Of a DNA stretch of 64,000 nt, positions 42,137 to 50,768 are shown piece after piece (position 1 is the first letter of the stretch; every line of letters begins with the position of its first letter). This stretch comes from Brevibacillus gelatini (GTDB taxonomy: Bacteria; Bacillota; Bacilli; Brevibacillales; Brevibacillaceae). The notes beneath the pieces are model-generated. The model saw nothing but the letters and a program-made list of their open reading frames with translations. It was not told where the DNA came from and did no database searches. A program made the position numbers and the translations under genes. The stretch spans positions 1 to 64,000 of the forward strand of contig NZ_RHHS01000049.1 in the NCBI RefSeq assembly GCF_003710935.1, in the 5' to 3' direction.

Positions 42137-44629
42137 TTATTTGGTCAACTGTCCCCGCGTGACACCAAGCTGATTGGTTGCTTTCAGCGTGCGCCATACG
42201 TGTGTGCCGCTCACTTCTCCGCGCAAAGCCTGACGGTACAGGCTGATGACTTCGCGCACGCGCTCCGGTTCTTCCTCCAAAAACTCGATGCGGTAGCTGC
42301 CGACGTGAAGGGAGCGGAACTCGTTCAAATACTCCGCGCCCGACTGGTCGATGGCGTTGTACACCGTATTGCGGCAGCCGGTGTCTACCCGCACCGGGTG
42401 CGAGAAGCCGACGCGGTCCTTGAGCGAGATGCGAGAGGTTTCGCACGGGGTTCCGCAGTTGGTATGGTCGGTCCCCTCACTCAGGAACGTGCAGTACACG
42501 CAATGCTCGGTATGGAACATCGGCAAATGCTGATGGATGACCAGCTCCATTTTGGCGGCGTTGGAGCGGCTGAGCAAGTCGACCATTTGCTGGATGTTCA
42601 AGTCGTACGAAGGCGTGACCCGTGTCAGGCCCGCTTCGAGAAACAGCTCGACAGCCTTATGGTTGGCCACATTCAGGGAGAAATCGCCGATCAGCGGAAT
42701 GTCGATTTCATCCTTGCGGGACAGGTAGTAGTAGAGTGCCCCGGTGTTGCGCACGAGAATCGCGTCCGGCTTGCTTTTGGCGATCAGGGCCAGCACGCCG
42801 TTTTCGTCCGGCATGTGAATGCGCATCGTCGCGATCCCGATTTTTTTGCCGTACTTGTGCGCCAGCTTGACGCCTTCCGGGTACTGCTTGACGAATTCGA
42901 AGTCCGCGTAAAGGAAATCGACGTCCGTCTGCGCCGCCGCCTCCAGTTGCTCAAGCGAGCGGCACAGCGCGGTCAGCATCGGCTTTTCCACCGGCTCTTT
43001 GCGCGGCACGTCCGCGTACACGTTTACGTCGCGATGCTGGTAGACAGGGGGCTTGGAGCGCAAATAGACGAGCTGCTCCACGGCTTCCCGGCGCATCCGG
43101 TTCAGCTCGCTGACAGGCACGATCAAGTCTCCGTCCAGCTCGACGCTCAAATCGTGCGTGTCCAGATAATAAATGGTTCCACCCAGACGACTTAACTGGT
43201 CGTGCAGCAGCTCATGTGTCAAGGGGCGCTTCAGGGCAGCCTCAAGCGGCCTTTCCGACTGTACGGTCACAGCGTGGTTCGCCTGTTTGTCCACCCAGGT
43301 GATGCTGAGCTTATCGCCCGCTTTGCCGCTGACGTGTACGGCGAGCGGGAAGGTGCGGTACGGCTTTTCCGTTTCAAACGTTTTGCGCAGGCGGCGATCC
43401 AGCACGGGGTCGCTCGTTTTCCATACGCGGTCGCCCACGTTAATGCGCTTCAGGTTGATGTCGTTGCGGCCCATGACAAGCTCGTACAAGCCTTTTTCGA
43501 CCTCGCCCTCCACTTTTTTGCCGCGGGAGAGAATATCGTAGACGCGTCCGCCTTCTTCTTTTTGCGTCGGATCGCCCGCGTCGAACACGATGCCGTCACC
43601 GCGTTTGACGGGAGCCGTAATCTCGACGAGCACGCTTGTTCCGAGCAGCTTTTTCACTGTGCCCAAAAAGACGCCGCGACTTTTCGGGAACGAACCGTCC
43701 ACAAGCTTCTTGTTGTTCGTTCCTTCCAAAAATCCATGGGTAAAGCCGCGGGAAAAGCTTTGCTGCAGCTCGCGAATCTCGACTTCGCTCGGCTCCGTGT
43801 TCTCTCCGGCAAAGTAGCGCTCGATGGCAGCGTTGTACTTGCTGACTACGTTGGCGACGTACTCCGGCGATTTCAGGCGGCCTTCGATTTTGAACGAAGT
43901 CACGCCCGCCTCGATCAGCTCCGGAACGAGGTCGATGGCAGCCAGGTCCTTTGGCGAGAGGAGATACGCGATATTGCCCATCTCCTTTTGCACGCCGTCC
44001 ACCATCAGATCGTACGGCAGACGGCAAGCCTGTGCGCATTCGCCGCGGTTGGCCGAGCGTCCGCCCCACATTTCCGAAGTCAGGCATTGACCGGAGTAGG
44101 AGACACACAGTGCGCCGTGGACGAACACCTCCATCGGCAGCTTCGCTTTTTCCCCGATCTTCTTGATTTCCTTGAGCGAGTTTTCCCGTCCCAGTACGAC
44201 ACGCTCGATGTTGAATGGCTTCGTAAATTCGACCGCTTCCGGCGAAGTGATCGTCATCTGCGTGGAGCCGTGGATCGGGAAGTCCGGAGAAATTTCGCGA
44301 ATCAGCTTCACCAGACCAAGGTCCTGAACGATAACCGCGTCCACCCCGGCGTGAATACAGGCGTCGATCAGCTCGCGCGCTTCCTCCAGCTCGTTTTCAA
44401 AAACAAGAATATTAAAGGTAAGAAACCCTTTTACCCCGTACATATGCAAATAAGCCATAATCTCAGGCAGTTCAGCCATGTGGAAATTCTCCGCCCGCGC
44501 GCGTGCGTTGAACTTTTCCACCCCGAAAAAAACGGCGTTGGCCCCATTCGCGACAGCGGCCTTCAAACAGTCCCAGTTGCCGGCAGGAGCCAACAGCTCA
44601 ATATCTTCACGCTTGATTCCATTTCGCAT
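42137..44629 (-). CDS. U32-family protein with DUF3656 (RlhA/YdcP-like)
   Basis: A large 830-residue protein formerly called a U32 peptidase. In Escherichia coli the homologous RlhA makes a hydroxycytidine in 23S rRNA with other U32 proteins acting on tRNA, so a role in RNA modification is more likely than proteolysis. The N-terminal TIM-barrel half has 'ELLAPAGNWDCLKAAVANGA' and 'MEVFVHGALCVSYSGQCLTS'; the Cys cluster around CAQAC (near residue 205) with those in the previous segment can bind an iron-sulfur cluster. The DUF3656-type middle follows, and a second half repeats the fold with 'HCVYCTFLSEGTDHTNCG'. Length is typical of the long form. GGAGGT lies 12 bases upstream. Confidence 0.9.
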   Translation of the reverse strand: MRNGIKREDIELLAPAGNWDCLKAAVANGANAVFFGVEKFNARARAENFHMAELPEIMAYLHMYGVKGFLTFNILVFENELEEARELIDACIHAGVDAVIVQDLGLVKLIREISPDFPIHGSTQMTITSPEAVEFTKPFNIERVVLGRENSLKEIKKIGEKAKLPMEVFVHGALCVSYSGQCLTSEMWGGRSANRGECAQACRLPYDLMVDGVQKEMGNIAYLLSPKDLAAIDLVPELIEAGVTSFKIEGRLKSPEYVANVVSKYNAAIERYFAGENTEPSEVEIRELQQSFSRGFTHGFLEGTNNKKLVDGSFPKSRGVFLGTVKKLLGTSVLVEITAPVKRGDGIVFDAGDPTQKEEGGRVYDILSRGKKVEGEVEKGLYELVMGRNDINLKRINVGDRVWKTSDPVLDRRLRKTFETEKPYRTFPLAVHVSGKAGDKLSITWVDKQANHAVTVQSERPLEAALKRPLTHELLHDQLSRLGGTIYYLDTHDLSVELDGDLIVPVSELNRMRREAVEQLVYLRSKPPVYQHRDVNVYADVPRKEPVEKPMLTALCRSLEQLEAAAQTDVDFLYADFEFVKQYPEGVKLAHKYGKKIGIATMRIHMPDENGVLALIAKSKPDAILVRNTGALYYYLSRKDEIDIPLIGDFSLNVANHKAVELFLEAGLTRVTPSYDLNIQQMVDLLSRSNAAKMELVIHQHLPMFHTEHCVYCTFLSEGTDHTNCGTPCETSRISLKDRVGFSHPVRVDTGCRNTVYNAIDQSGAEYLNEFRSLHVGSYRIEFLEEEPERVREVISLYRQALRGEVSGTHVWRTLKATNQLGVTRGQLTK

Positions 44630-44724
44630 GTGAATGTCATTACCTCCAAGGTCGTTAAGACAAGCTCTCCTTCATCATAGGGAAATGTCCCTGCTCCCGC
44701 AACAAAAACCTCCACTTCTCCAAA

Positions 44725-44769
44725 TTCGAAGGGCTGATCGCATGGTTAATCCGCGACCAGCCCTTCGAA
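44725..44769. repeat. 12-bp perfect inverted repeat spanning the 3' end of the tetR gene
   Basis: TTCGAAGGGCTG (44725-44736) and CAGCCCTTCGAA (44758-44769) flank a 21-base loop that contains the tetR stop codon. It is stable enough to end transcription but has no clear T run on the minus strand. Confidence 0.6.
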
Positions 44770-45339
44770 TACAATCGAAACCTTCTCTTCCATAATCTCT
44801 TCCAAAGCCCATGCTCCTTCGCTGCGCACCCAGTCGTACAGAGCGTTGTAATAAATATTTTCCAGCATGTTTGCTGCCACGAGCGGATTGAACTTCGCCT
44901 TCAGTTGCTGCTTTTCCTGTGCTTCCTCAATCAGGTCGGCAAACAGCTGCCGCAGCTCGAAGTACACGTTCTTCTCGTTCTCCAGCACTTTGCGATGCTT
45001 CATGGACGATTCCACCACGACTTTGATGAAGTCAAAATTCGTGATCGTTACCTCGTTCATGATCTTGTAAATCCGCAAAACCTTGGCCTTGCAATCGTCC
45101 CCGTAATCCCATTCATCGCGGCGCTCTTCAATTTCATGCAGCCGCTCGTATCCCCAGTTGGCGAGGATTGCTTCCTTTGACGTGAAATGCAGAAAAATGG
45201 TGCCGCGTGCGACATCTGCTTCTTCCGAGATCATGTCGATGGTCGTGGCTTCAAAGCCGTGCTGCTTGAACAACTTGATCGCGGCATTGAATATTTTTTC
45301 GCGGGTTTCCCGCTTTTTTCGCTCCCGTCTCGTCGTCAA
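44746..45339 (-). CDS. TetR-family transcription regulator
   Basis: A 197-residue repressor. The N-terminal HTH (about residues 10-57) reads TREKIFNAAIKLFKQHGFEA, then TTIDMISEEADVARGTIFLH, followed by FTSKEAILANW, the usual 'YYYFxSKE'-like end. The C-terminal 140 residues are helical and would bind an inducer. It is divergent from an N-acetyltransferase gene. A palindrome-like GTAACGGTTAT lies at its own promoter (45380-45390), a candidate operator. Confidence 0.9.
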   Translation of the reverse strand: MTTRRERKKRETREKIFNAAIKLFKQHGFEATTIDMISEEADVARGTIFLHFTSKEAILANWGYERLHEIEERRDEWDYGDDCKAKVLRIYKIMNEVTITNFDFIKVVVESSMKHRKVLENEKNVYFELRQLFADLIEEAQEKQQLKAKFNPLVAANMLENIYYNALYDWVRSEGAWALEEIMEEKVSIVFEGLVAD

Positions 45340-45371
45340 AAAGGTGGTACCTCCTCTGCTTCGTTTGCTTG

Positions 45372-45390
45372 ATTATAACATAACCGTTAC
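45372..45390 (-). promoter_or_regulatory. Candidate promoter -10 and operator of the tetR gene
   Basis: On the minus strand TATAAT (45377-45372) follows directly behind GTAACGGTTAT (45390-45380), a 5+1+5 near-palindrome. The -35 is not clear. Confidence 0.35.
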
Positions 45391-45449
45391 CTACAAAAGA
45401 ATTTTCCGTGGATTTCCCGTAAAAAAGCGCAAAAAAAGAGATAGACTTC

Positions 45450-45478
45450 TTGGAAAGTCGGATGTATATTTATATACT
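45450..45478 (+). promoter_or_regulatory. Promoter of the N-acetyltransferase gene
   Basis: TTGGAA and TATACT with a 17-base spacer. Confidence 0.5.
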
Positions 45479-45537
45479 ATAATGAATAAATATTTAATCA
45501 TACCGAGCCGTAAGAGCATAGGGTGGAGGAGTGTAAA

Positions 45538-46011
45538 ATGAGCGTTGCGAAAGCGCTGACAGTACGTCAGGCAACGATGAGAGACGTTGATGCCATGTTG
45601 GAGATCATTAATGAATATGCACGACAAGGATTGATGCTGCCGCGTACGAAACTTTCGGTCTGTGAAAATTTGCAGTCATTTATCGTCGCGCATGATGGAG
45701 ATACAGTAGTGGGAGTTGCCGGATTGCATATTTTGTGGGAGGATTTGGCCGAAATTCGCTCGCTGGCCATTGCGGAAAAAGCAAAGGGGATGGGCGTGGG
45801 CAAGCATCTCGTCCTCCATCTGGTAGAGCAGTGTCGCAATCTGGGCATTAAGCGGGTGCTTGCGTTGACCTATCAAAAAGCTTTCTTTGAAAAGTGCGGG
45901 TTCTGGATCGTCGCGAAGGAAACGTTGCCGCAGAAGGTGTGGAAAGACTGCATCAACTGTTCCAAACTGCCGATGTGTGACGAAATCGCGATGATTTTTG
46001 AAACAGTCTGA
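45538..46011 (+). CDS. GNAT N-acetyltransferase, short ArgA-like
   Basis: A 157-residue acetyl-CoA-dependent acetyltransferase. The acetyl-CoA loop is 'EKAKGMGVGKHLVLHLVEQC' (near residues 80-99, with a Gly-rich GMGVGK turn) and the C-terminal 'FEKCGFWIVAKETLPQKVWK' followed by 'DCINCSKLPMCDEIAMIF' matches short N-acetylglutamate synthases, which start arginine synthesis. The Cys-rich end may bind metal or be structural. GTGGAGG precedes the ATG at 45538. The TetR gene is divergent. ArgA-like activity is inferred, not proven. Confidence 0.85.
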   Translation: MSVAKALTVRQATMRDVDAMLEIINEYARQGLMLPRTKLSVCENLQSFIVAHDGDTVVGVAGLHILWEDLAEIRSLAIAEKAKGMGVGKHLVLHLVEQCRNLGIKRVLALTYQKAFFEKCGFWIVAKETLPQKVWKDCINCSKLPMCDEIAMIFETV

Positions 46012-46130
46012 TACTTTTGATACATTTTGTGTAGCCTACCTTTTTTCGTTTCTGGTACTATATTCTTAATAATATAAAAATATAGAGAATATGGAATCGG
46101 AACTAAAGTGTTTAAATTGGGGGGCTTACC

Positions 46131-48203
46131 ATGAAGCTGGGCGCGCGCGTACTGATCGTACTTTTGGTCGCGAGTATCATACCGCTGACGGCGGCAGGAG
46201 TGTTTGCTTATCAGGAGACCAAACAGGAATTGCTGGTCGGCAGTGCGGCTAAGCTGGAGGCATTGCGGTTAAGCAAAAAGGAGCAGGTGGAGAACTATTT
46301 TCGGGAACGCACGAAAAATGTTGATACACTGGCAGCTTCAGGAACCGTAATCTCTGCTCTTACTGTCTTTCAGCAGATATGGCAGGAAGGCAGGGAATCC
46401 GCTGCCTACAAGGATGCAGAGTTTTCCTTTGCCAATGAGTTGAAGATGGAGGTCGCACGCTATGGCTTTTCCAACGCCTATCTGCTCAACAGCGATGGCG
46501 TGATCGTGTACGAGACGAATCCGCAGTCCGACTTCGGCACCAACCTGCTGACAGGGCAGTACGCCAACTCCGTGCTGGGCCAAACCGTCCAGCAGGTTTT
46601 GAAGGTTCAGAGCGCAGAAGTGTCTGATGTGGGCAGGTATGAACCGTCAGGAAATGAACCGGGCGTCTACATTGCGGCCCCGATTTATGAAAAAGGCTAC
46701 ATGATGGGGCAACTCGCCGTAGAAGTGCCGCTCGATTATGTCTCCCGCCTGCTGAGTCAGCGCGAGGGGCTGGGCGAGACGGGGAAAATTTACCTCGTCG
46801 GGTCGGACAAGCTGATGCGCTCGCAACTGGGCAACGGTCAGGAGACGATTTTGCAGCAGACAGTCGACACGCCGGTCATCGAGCGAGTTTTCCAGGCGGA
46901 AGGGTTTACGGGGACAGAGCAAAGCGTCGATTTTCGCGGGCAGCCCGTCCTCGTTTCGTTTGACCAGGTAAAAGTCGCGAAGCATACGTGGGCGATCCTG
47001 GCAGAGATCGACATGCCGGAGATTCTGGCGGGGCCAAATCGCATTCAAACCGCGATGATCGTCTTTAACGGCGTCGTCCTGATTGTGATCGTGGGAATCT
47101 CGCTCTACACGGCGGGGTGGCTGCGCCGCTCCTTCAGCGGGATGCTGCACGTGGCCGAGCGGATTGGCCAGGGCGACTTGACCACGACCGTTCCCGGCAA
47201 GCTGCTCAGGCGCAAGGACGAGCTGGGAGAGATGGCTCGTTCGCTGTCCACGATGCAAAAGCAATTGCACGGCATTCTCGTGCAGGTAGAACAGGCTGCG
47301 GATTCCGTTGCGCATACGGTGCAGGAAATTCACGGCAATACGAATGAAATCGCTTCGTCCAGCCAGCAAATTGTCCAGGTCGTCGATCAGGTAGCGGCGT
47401 CGAGTGAGAGCCAGGTGGAAAAAATGGGCCAGACGGTCAATCTGGCTGTTGATCTGACAAACGATGTCGATGGCGTTACCGAGAATGTGCGGCAGGTCAA
47501 CCTGTCCTCAGCCGAGATGAAGCAGCATGCGGAGGAAGGCAGGGAGGCAGTGACGGCGGTCATTCGCAGCATGGAGGAAATCAATCGCTCCGTAGCGGCG
47601 GCCACTGAGGTGATTCGCGTGCTGGAGCAGCGGTCGCAAGATATTTCCCGGATTATTTCCGTCATCACGGAGATTGCCAGACAGACGAATTTGCTCGCGT
47701 TGAATGCCGCGATCGAGGCAGCCCGCGCCGGGGAGCACGGAAAAGGCTTCGCGGTCGTGGCCGGAGAGGTGCGCAAGCTGTCGGAAGGCACGGATGAAGC
47801 GGCGCAGCAGATTGTGCGGATGATTAACGACGTGCAAAACGACACGATGATTGTGGTGGCCAAAATGGCAGAGGGAGCCGAGACTACCGCTCACGGGATG
47901 AAAACAGCCCGTCAATCGGGGGAAATGTTCCAGCGGATCGAGCAAAATATTTTGCGCGTCTCGGCCGAGATCAACCGGGTCAGCGAAGCTTTTGCCCGAA
48001 TGGCGCCAGATGCCCAGCAGGTCGTCGTAGTAGCCAAGGAAGTTTCGGCAGCGTCTGTTCAGGCGGCGGCTGGCGTGCAGAGCATCTCCTCTGCGGTGGA
48101 AGAGCAGAGTTCAGCCATGGAGCAGATCGTCCAGTCCACCGATCATCTTGCGCAATTGGCGGAAGAACTGCGCGGGTCGTTGGCTGCATTTGTGCTCAAG
48201 TAA
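46131..48203 (+). CDS. Methyl-accepting chemotaxis protein with extracellular dCache-like sensor
   Basis: A 690-residue transmembrane chemoreceptor. A first membrane helix (about residues 6-27, [18 protein letters not shown] region) is followed by a roughly 270-residue extracellular double-Cache-like sensor, a second helix near 305-327 and a HAMP domain (to about 380). The cytoplasmic signalling domain has the conserved tip '[20 protein letters not shown]' followed by the conserved '[16 protein letters not shown]'. Note that the ATG follows GGGGGG; the site is weak but acceptable. Ligand unknown. No chemotaxis operon genes are next to it. Confidence 0.93.
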   Translation: MKLGARVLIVLLVASIIPLTAAGVFAYQETKQELLVGSAAKLEALRLSKKEQVENYFRERTKNVDTLAASGTVISALTVFQQIWQEGRESAAYKDAEFSFANELKMEVARYGFSNAYLLNSDGVIVYETNPQSDFGTNLLTGQYANSVLGQTVQQVLKVQSAEVSDVGRYEPSGNEPGVYIAAPIYEKGYMMGQLAVEVPLDYVSRLLSQREGLGETGKIYLVGSDKLMRSQLGNGQETILQQTVDTPVIERVFQAEGFTGTEQSVDFRGQPVLVSFDQVKVAKHTWAILAEIDMPEILAGPNRIQTAMIVFNGVVLIVIVGISLYTAGWLRRSFSGMLHVAERIGQGDLTTTVPGKLLRRKDELGEMARSLSTMQKQLHGILVQVEQAADSVAHTVQEIHGNTNEIASSSQQIVQVVDQVAASSESQVEKMGQTVNLAVDLTNDVDGVTENVRQVNLSSAEMKQHAEEGREAVTAVIRSMEEINRSVAAATEVIRVLEQRSQDISRIISVITEIARQTNLLALNAAIEAARAGEHGKGFAVVAGEVRKLSEGTDEAAQQIVRMINDVQNDTMIVVAKMAEGAETTAHGMKTARQSGEMFQRIEQNILRVSAEINRVSEAFARMAPDAQQVVVVAKEVSAASVQAAAGVQSISSAVEEQSSAMEQIVQSTDHLAQLAEELRGSLAAFVLK

Positions 48204-48339
48204 GCGGATCAGACATATTGTGCGGAACGCGCCGGGAAATGTTCGTTTTCCCGGCTCTTTTTGCATTTTGGCAGGATATCTCACACAAAATGTTGAATGA
48301 TAACAATGATGGAGAGTTTCGGGCCGGAGGGACGTAAGC

Positions 48340-49071
48340 GTGCACAAAATGGATTGGGAACTTTATTTACTGCCGTTCGAGCAAGCTGTAGAAGAAATCA
48401 AAGTCAAAATTAAAAATATCCGCAACGAGTTCCGCAAGCGCAAGGAACATTCTCCGATTGAGTTTGCCGTCGGGCGGGTGAAATCCATACCGAGCATCTA
48501 CAACAAGGCGAATCGCCTGCAATTTCCGATTGATGAAAATATATGCTGGGAGATCAGGGACATCGCGGGTATTCGCGTCATCTGCCAGTTTATCGACGAT
48601 ATTCCCGCCGTGGTGGAGATGATCCGCAAGCGCGGCGACATGCGCGTCTATTTGGAAAAAGACTATGTTTCCAAGCCTAAGGAGAGCGGTTATCGCGGCT
48701 ATCATCTGGCGGTCGAATACCCGATCATGATGGCGGACGGACAGGTGACGATTCCTGTGGAAATCCAGATTCGTACACTCGGGATGAACTTTTGGGCGAC
48801 AATTGAACACTCGCTGAATTACAAATACGAAGGAATCATCCCGTCGAACATTCGCCAGCGCCTGTTTGAAGCTGCCAAGGCATCGTACAAGCTGGACAGC
48901 GAAATGAACAACATTCGCGACGAGATCAAGGAAGCACAGGCCGAGTTTACGAAAAAGGAAGTGCCGATGGAATCGCTGCTCTCCCTGGTAGAGCTGGATC
49001 TGGACGTCGATGCCGAACTCATGGACGGCGGCCAAAATGAAAGGAACGAAACCAAACATGACGACCATTAA
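48340..49071 (+). CDS. sasB: Small alarmone synthetase (RelQ/YjbM-like)
   Basis: Makes (p)ppGpp from ATP and GTP or GDP without a hydrolase domain. The 243-residue protein has the RelA/SpoT synthetase core: RVKSIPSIYNKANR near residue 50, 'WEIRDIAGIRVICQFIDDIP' near 70, 'KPKESGYRGYHLAVEYP' near 110-126 and 'PVEIQIRTLGMNFWATIEHS' near 138-157 followed by LNYKY. The pattern from MDWELYLLPFEQAVEEIKVK onwards resembles the RelQ/SasB branch. It is longer by about 30 residues at the C-terminus than Bacillus YjbM. The start is GTG 48340 with GGAGGG 8 bases upstream. The last codons overlap pepV. Confidence 0.9.
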   Translation: MHKMDWELYLLPFEQAVEEIKVKIKNIRNEFRKRKEHSPIEFAVGRVKSIPSIYNKANRLQFPIDENICWEIRDIAGIRVICQFIDDIPAVVEMIRKRGDMRVYLEKDYVSKPKESGYRGYHLAVEYPIMMADGQVTIPVEIQIRTLGMNFWATIEHSLNYKYEGIIPSNIRQRLFEAAKASYKLDSEMNNIRDEIKEAQAEFTKKEVPMESLLSLVELDLDVDAELMDGGQNERNETKHDDH

Positions 49072-50494
49072 TTGGCTAGAGGAGACATACAAGCTCAAGG
49101 ATGAGCTGATTGCCACCACCCAGGAGTTTTTGCGGATCAAAAGCGTGCTTGATCCCGCTACCGCTCGCGAGGGAGCGCCGTTTGGCGAAGGCATCCGCGC
49201 CGCGCTGGACTTTGCCCTGGACGTATGTAAAAGAGCCGGGATGACGACTAAGGATGTGCGCGGATACGCCGCCCATGCCGAGTTCGGGCAAGGCGAAGAG
49301 CTGATCGGCATCTTGAGCCACGTCGATGTCGTGCCGGAGGGAGATGGCTGGAGCACGCCGCCGTTTGCGGCCGAGATCGTGGACGGCAAACTGGTGGCGC
49401 GCGGAGCCATTGACGACAAAGGGCCGACCATGGCGGCGATTTTTGCAGCCAAAGTGGTCCTGGGCCTGGGACTGCCGCTCTCCAAGCGCGTGCGCTTTAT
49501 TTTCGGCACGGACGAAGAGTCGAACTGGCAGTGCGTCAAGACGTACTTTGAAACCGAGGAAATGCCGACGATGGGCTTCACGCCTGACGCTGATTTTCCA
49601 TTGATTTACGCGGAAAAGGGCCTCACGGATTTGACCTTGCGCCAGACGTATGCCGCGTTCCAACAGCTCGGCAAGCCTGCAGCGGAGCAGGCGGAAGCCA
49701 GGCTTGTTTCATTGCAGGCAGGCTTGCGCATGAACATGGTACCGGACAAAGCGGTGGCGACTCTTGCGCCGCTGTCCGCTGACAGCCAGACGATTATCGA
49801 CCGCTACCGCACACACCTGGAGCAGACAGGCTTGAAGGGGCAGGCGGAAGCGAAGGACGGTTTGGTCGTCTTGCACATGGAGGGTGTCTCCGTACACGGA
49901 ATGGACCCGAAAAAAGGCGTCAATGCAGGCACGGAGCTGATTTACTTCCTGCGGACACTCGTGCTCGATGCGCGCGCAGCCGTGTACACAGAGGTTGCAG
50001 ACCGCTACTTGCACAGGCAGCACGGCGGGGAAGCGCTCGGAATCGCCCATGACGACGAGGAAATGGGTGCGCTCACGCTGAACACGGGCGTGCTGGAATA
50101 CGAAGCGGAAGGGGACGCGCTGTTCCGCCTGAACATTCGCTACCCGCACTCGATCTCGTTTGAAAAATGGTCGGAGATTCTCGTGGAACGCTTTGGCGAG
50201 GCCGCGTTCGAGCTGGAAGTCGTGGAGCATCTGCCGCCGCATCGCGTAGACCCCAGCCATCCGCTGGTAACAACGCTGCAACGGGTGTACACCGAGCAGA
50301 CAGGCGAAGAGGCGGGCATCATCGCTATCGGCGGTGCCACCTACGGCCGTTCGCTGGATGTCGGCGTAGCGTTCGGACCGCTGTTTCCGGGGCGTCCGGA
50401 CAGTGCCCATCAGCGGGACGAGTACATTTTGGTCGACGATCTCGTCAAGGCGACTGCGATTTATGCGCAAGCCATTTACGAGTTGGCAAAATAA
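49058..50494 (+). CDS. pepV: Dipeptidase PepV (M20 family)
   Basis: A zinc-dependent dipeptidase or carnosinase-like enzyme of 478 residues. The family start MTTINWLEETYKLKDEL lines up with known PepV N-termini, which is why I choose ATG 49058 over ATG 49037. Zinc-site motifs include SHVDVVPEGDGW (about residues 85-96), 'VARGAIDDKGPTMAA' (near 117-131), 'FIFGTDEESNWQCV' with the catalytic Glu pair, and the late 'IGGATYGRSL'. Its start lies inside the end of the alarmone synthetase gene (14-base overlap), so the two are co-transcribed. A terminator follows at 50509. Confidence 0.9.
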   Translation: MTTINWLEETYKLKDELIATTQEFLRIKSVLDPATAREGAPFGEGIRAALDFALDVCKRAGMTTKDVRGYAAHAEFGQGEELIGILSHVDVVPEGDGWSTPPFAAEIVDGKLVARGAIDDKGPTMAAIFAAKVVLGLGLPLSKRVRFIFGTDEESNWQCVKTYFETEEMPTMGFTPDADFPLIYAEKGLTDLTLRQTYAAFQQLGKPAAEQAEARLVSLQAGLRMNMVPDKAVATLAPLSADSQTIIDRYRTHLEQTGLKGQAEAKDGLVVLHMEGVSVHGMDPKKGVNAGTELIYFLRTLVLDARAAVYTEVADRYLHRQHGGEALGIAHDDEEMGALTLNTGVLEYEAEGDALFRLNIRYPHSISFEKWSEILVERFGEAAFELEVVEHLPPHRVDPSHPLVTTLQRVYTEQTGEEAGIIAIGGATYGRSLDVGVAFGPLFPGRPDSAHQRDEYILVDDLVKATAIYAQAIYELAK

Positions 50495-50508
50495 GCAGCA
50501 CAGGTAAA

Positions 50509-50550
50509 GAGAGGATGCAGCGTAAGGCTTGCATCCTCTGCTTTTTTTGT
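50509..50550 (+). terminator. Terminator after pepV
   Basis: GAGGATGCA / TGCATCCTC stem with an 11-base loop, then TGCTTTTTTTG. Confidence 0.88.
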
Positions 50551-50606
50551 GCGGCTAAACAGTTGGCGGATTCCGGGAAAGATCGAAACGGGATCAAACG
50601 GTTTGG

Positions 50607-50635
50607 TTGTATTTTTGATTCGACTCCTTTAGTAT
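50607..50635 (+). promoter_or_regulatory. Promoter of the DEAD-box helicase gene
   Basis: TTGTAT and TAGTAT with a 17-base spacer. The transcript would carry a leader of about 125 bases, as often seen for cold-induced helicases. Confidence 0.45.
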
Positions 50636-50768
50636 AGGTAGGATAGGATTTCGCAAGGACTGTTACCGAAAACGGGTTCATACCGCAAGCCCGATTTCTT
50701 CCCACCCGCTGTCCATGCAGGTCAGGGTGCGTGAAACGGAAGACCGCGTGTGAAAGGAAGTGGATTTG

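Noticed and set aside
42020-44680. Two long plus-strand frames opposite the U32-family gene
   Set aside because: The minus-strand protein has continuous family motifs over 830 residues. The antisense frames are mirror artefacts of GC-rich codon use.
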